Below, piece by piece: positions 63,261 through 64,000 of a stretch of 64,000 nt of DNA. The position numbers and the translations under genes are program-made. A model generated the notes under the pieces. That model had not been told where the DNA came from, did no database searches, and saw only the letters and a program-made list of their open reading frames with translations. The stretch is from Hibiscus mutabilis (taxonomy: Eukaryota > Streptophyta > Magnoliopsida > Malvales > Malvaceae). Each line of letters begins with the position of its first letter. Positions within the stretch are counted from its first letter, which is position 1. The stretch is from NCBI GenBank assembly GCA_019671005.1, contig JAGYYJ010000131.1, forward strand, positions 1 to 64,000. The letters are read 5' to 3'.

Positions 63261-64000
63261 GGTCATCAAGGAAAATTCCTCAGACGAGTGCAAATTTGGA
63301 AGTGTTCGAAGTATCCATCTCAGACATGTGGCCTCATTTGGTAGAAGGTCGCTATCTTGCTCCCAGACTGATGAAGATTACACATAATCCATTGACCCAC
63401 AGCTTCGACTCGAGTAGCACATATGGATTTCACATGGGGGCACCAGGGCATCCCACTAGAAAGTGTAGACCTCTACTAGAGGAGATCAAGAAGCTGATCA
63501 ATAATGGGACCTTGACACAAGAATTGATCCAAAAGTGGAGAACCAAGGATGGGGGAAAGTTTACATAGTGCTAAGAAAACCAGAGATGTCTCTATATTAG
63601 AAAACTTTCTTGAAGTAATACAAGAGACCAACTTTACTACCTATGGCCCATATGTGATAAAGATCTTTTGTGAAAGGGTATGCGTCATGTTTTTTGATTT
63701 TTATTCCAATGAAGAACCCATTTCACTTAATATACAATGTTCTTGAAAGCACATAAATGTGTATCTTCTCTCGCCGTCATAGGTCACTAGATATCAGTTG
63801 CAAGATGTGACATTAATTGGATGTTGTGATAACGGTGAGGTCTGATCTCCCCAATAGACTTTGGTCAGAAAAGCAAGTCTACTACTCTTTCAATGACGTT
63901 CAAGGACGAAAAAGCTCCAAATGTTAACCATGTAGAGTTGCTTGAAATTGAAACTCTAAGCGTAATCTTCTATGCAATAAAGAGTTAACAATCAAAACAG
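63261..64000 (+). pseudogene. Element E gag C-terminal part and protease approach
   Basis: The segment 63296-63568 reads PLTHSFDSSSTYGFHMGAPG, HPTRKCRPLLEEIKKLINNG, a second, diverged form of the YHMGAPGHxTExC signature (Cys replaced by Tyr at its start). From 63549 a 65-codon frame has NFLEVIQETNFTTYGPYVIK. Further breaks occur to the window end. The element continues past 64000, so its pol and 3' LTR are outside this window. The region 63750-64000 has no clear family content. Confidence 0.6.

Noticed and set aside
1..64000. Host protein-coding genes, tRNA or rRNA genes
   Set aside because: No intron-exon pattern, tRNA cloverleaf or rRNA block was recognised by reading. The tRNA-like phrases at 13178, 38920, 59229, 23185, 31169 and 52491 are primer-binding sites.

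Overview
This window is a stack of plant LTR retrotransposons with no supportable host gene. The families (Athila-type Ty3/gypsy with a tRNA-Asp-like primer site, a Tekay/Del-type chromovirus with a C-terminal chromodomain, and an Ogre/Tat-type element with a tRNA-Arg-like primer site) indicate a repeat-rich eudicot, in heterochromatin. I cannot name the species; a Malvaceae-like genome is only an impression.

Layout, with insertion order read from boundaries and target-site duplications (TSDs). Bases 1-2574 are AT-rich flank holding a MULE-type MITE with a perfect 9-bp TSD (495-816), two other inverted-repeat structures and a ~205-bp direct repeat. From about 2575 an old, decayed Athila element (A, + strand) runs to 5407 and resumes at 26042. 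A Tekay element (C, - strand, 5408-26041, TSD TGACA) splits A. C is itself split by an Athila element (B, + strand, 11646-21928, TSD GTTTG). The integrase of A is cut by an Ogre-type element (E, + strand), whose LTR starts at 26578 (unit 1) and 34564 (unit 2). The E LTR is split by an Athila element (D, + strand, 37387-52048, TSD GTGCC). D carries an Ogre-family solo LTR (46009-48892) inside its third ORF. The E LTR resumes at 52054 and ends at 52488, followed by its primer site and leader. The leader is interrupted by a short internally deleted Athila (F, - strand, 53136-60801, TSD GTTTC), after which E gag-like sequence continues to the window end.

An ~8-kb direct duplication is laid over this stack: 21725-30134 and 30135-38136 are nearly identical. 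The junction is a hybrid LTR whose 5' part comes from the D LTR and 3' part from the B LTR, as unequal exchange between the two LTRs would give. The differences between the copies cluster strikingly at CTG/CAG trinucleotides, suggesting sequencing error at CHG-methylated cytosines and possibly a false duplication.

Nearly all coding regions are broken. The best preserved are the D reverse transcriptase, the C polymerase blocks, the B RNase H block and a 389-codon gag-like ORF in F. The most interesting unexplained signal is a palindromic 14-mer, GTTGCCNNGGCAAC, repeated many times through the Athila elements in LTRs, untranslated sequence and all three coding frames, which suggests a DNA-level function. 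Other notable signals are a repeated hairpin array upstream of the Athila 3' LTRs, a variable tandem repeat between RNase H and integrase, and a short Athila derivative lacking every enzyme core.
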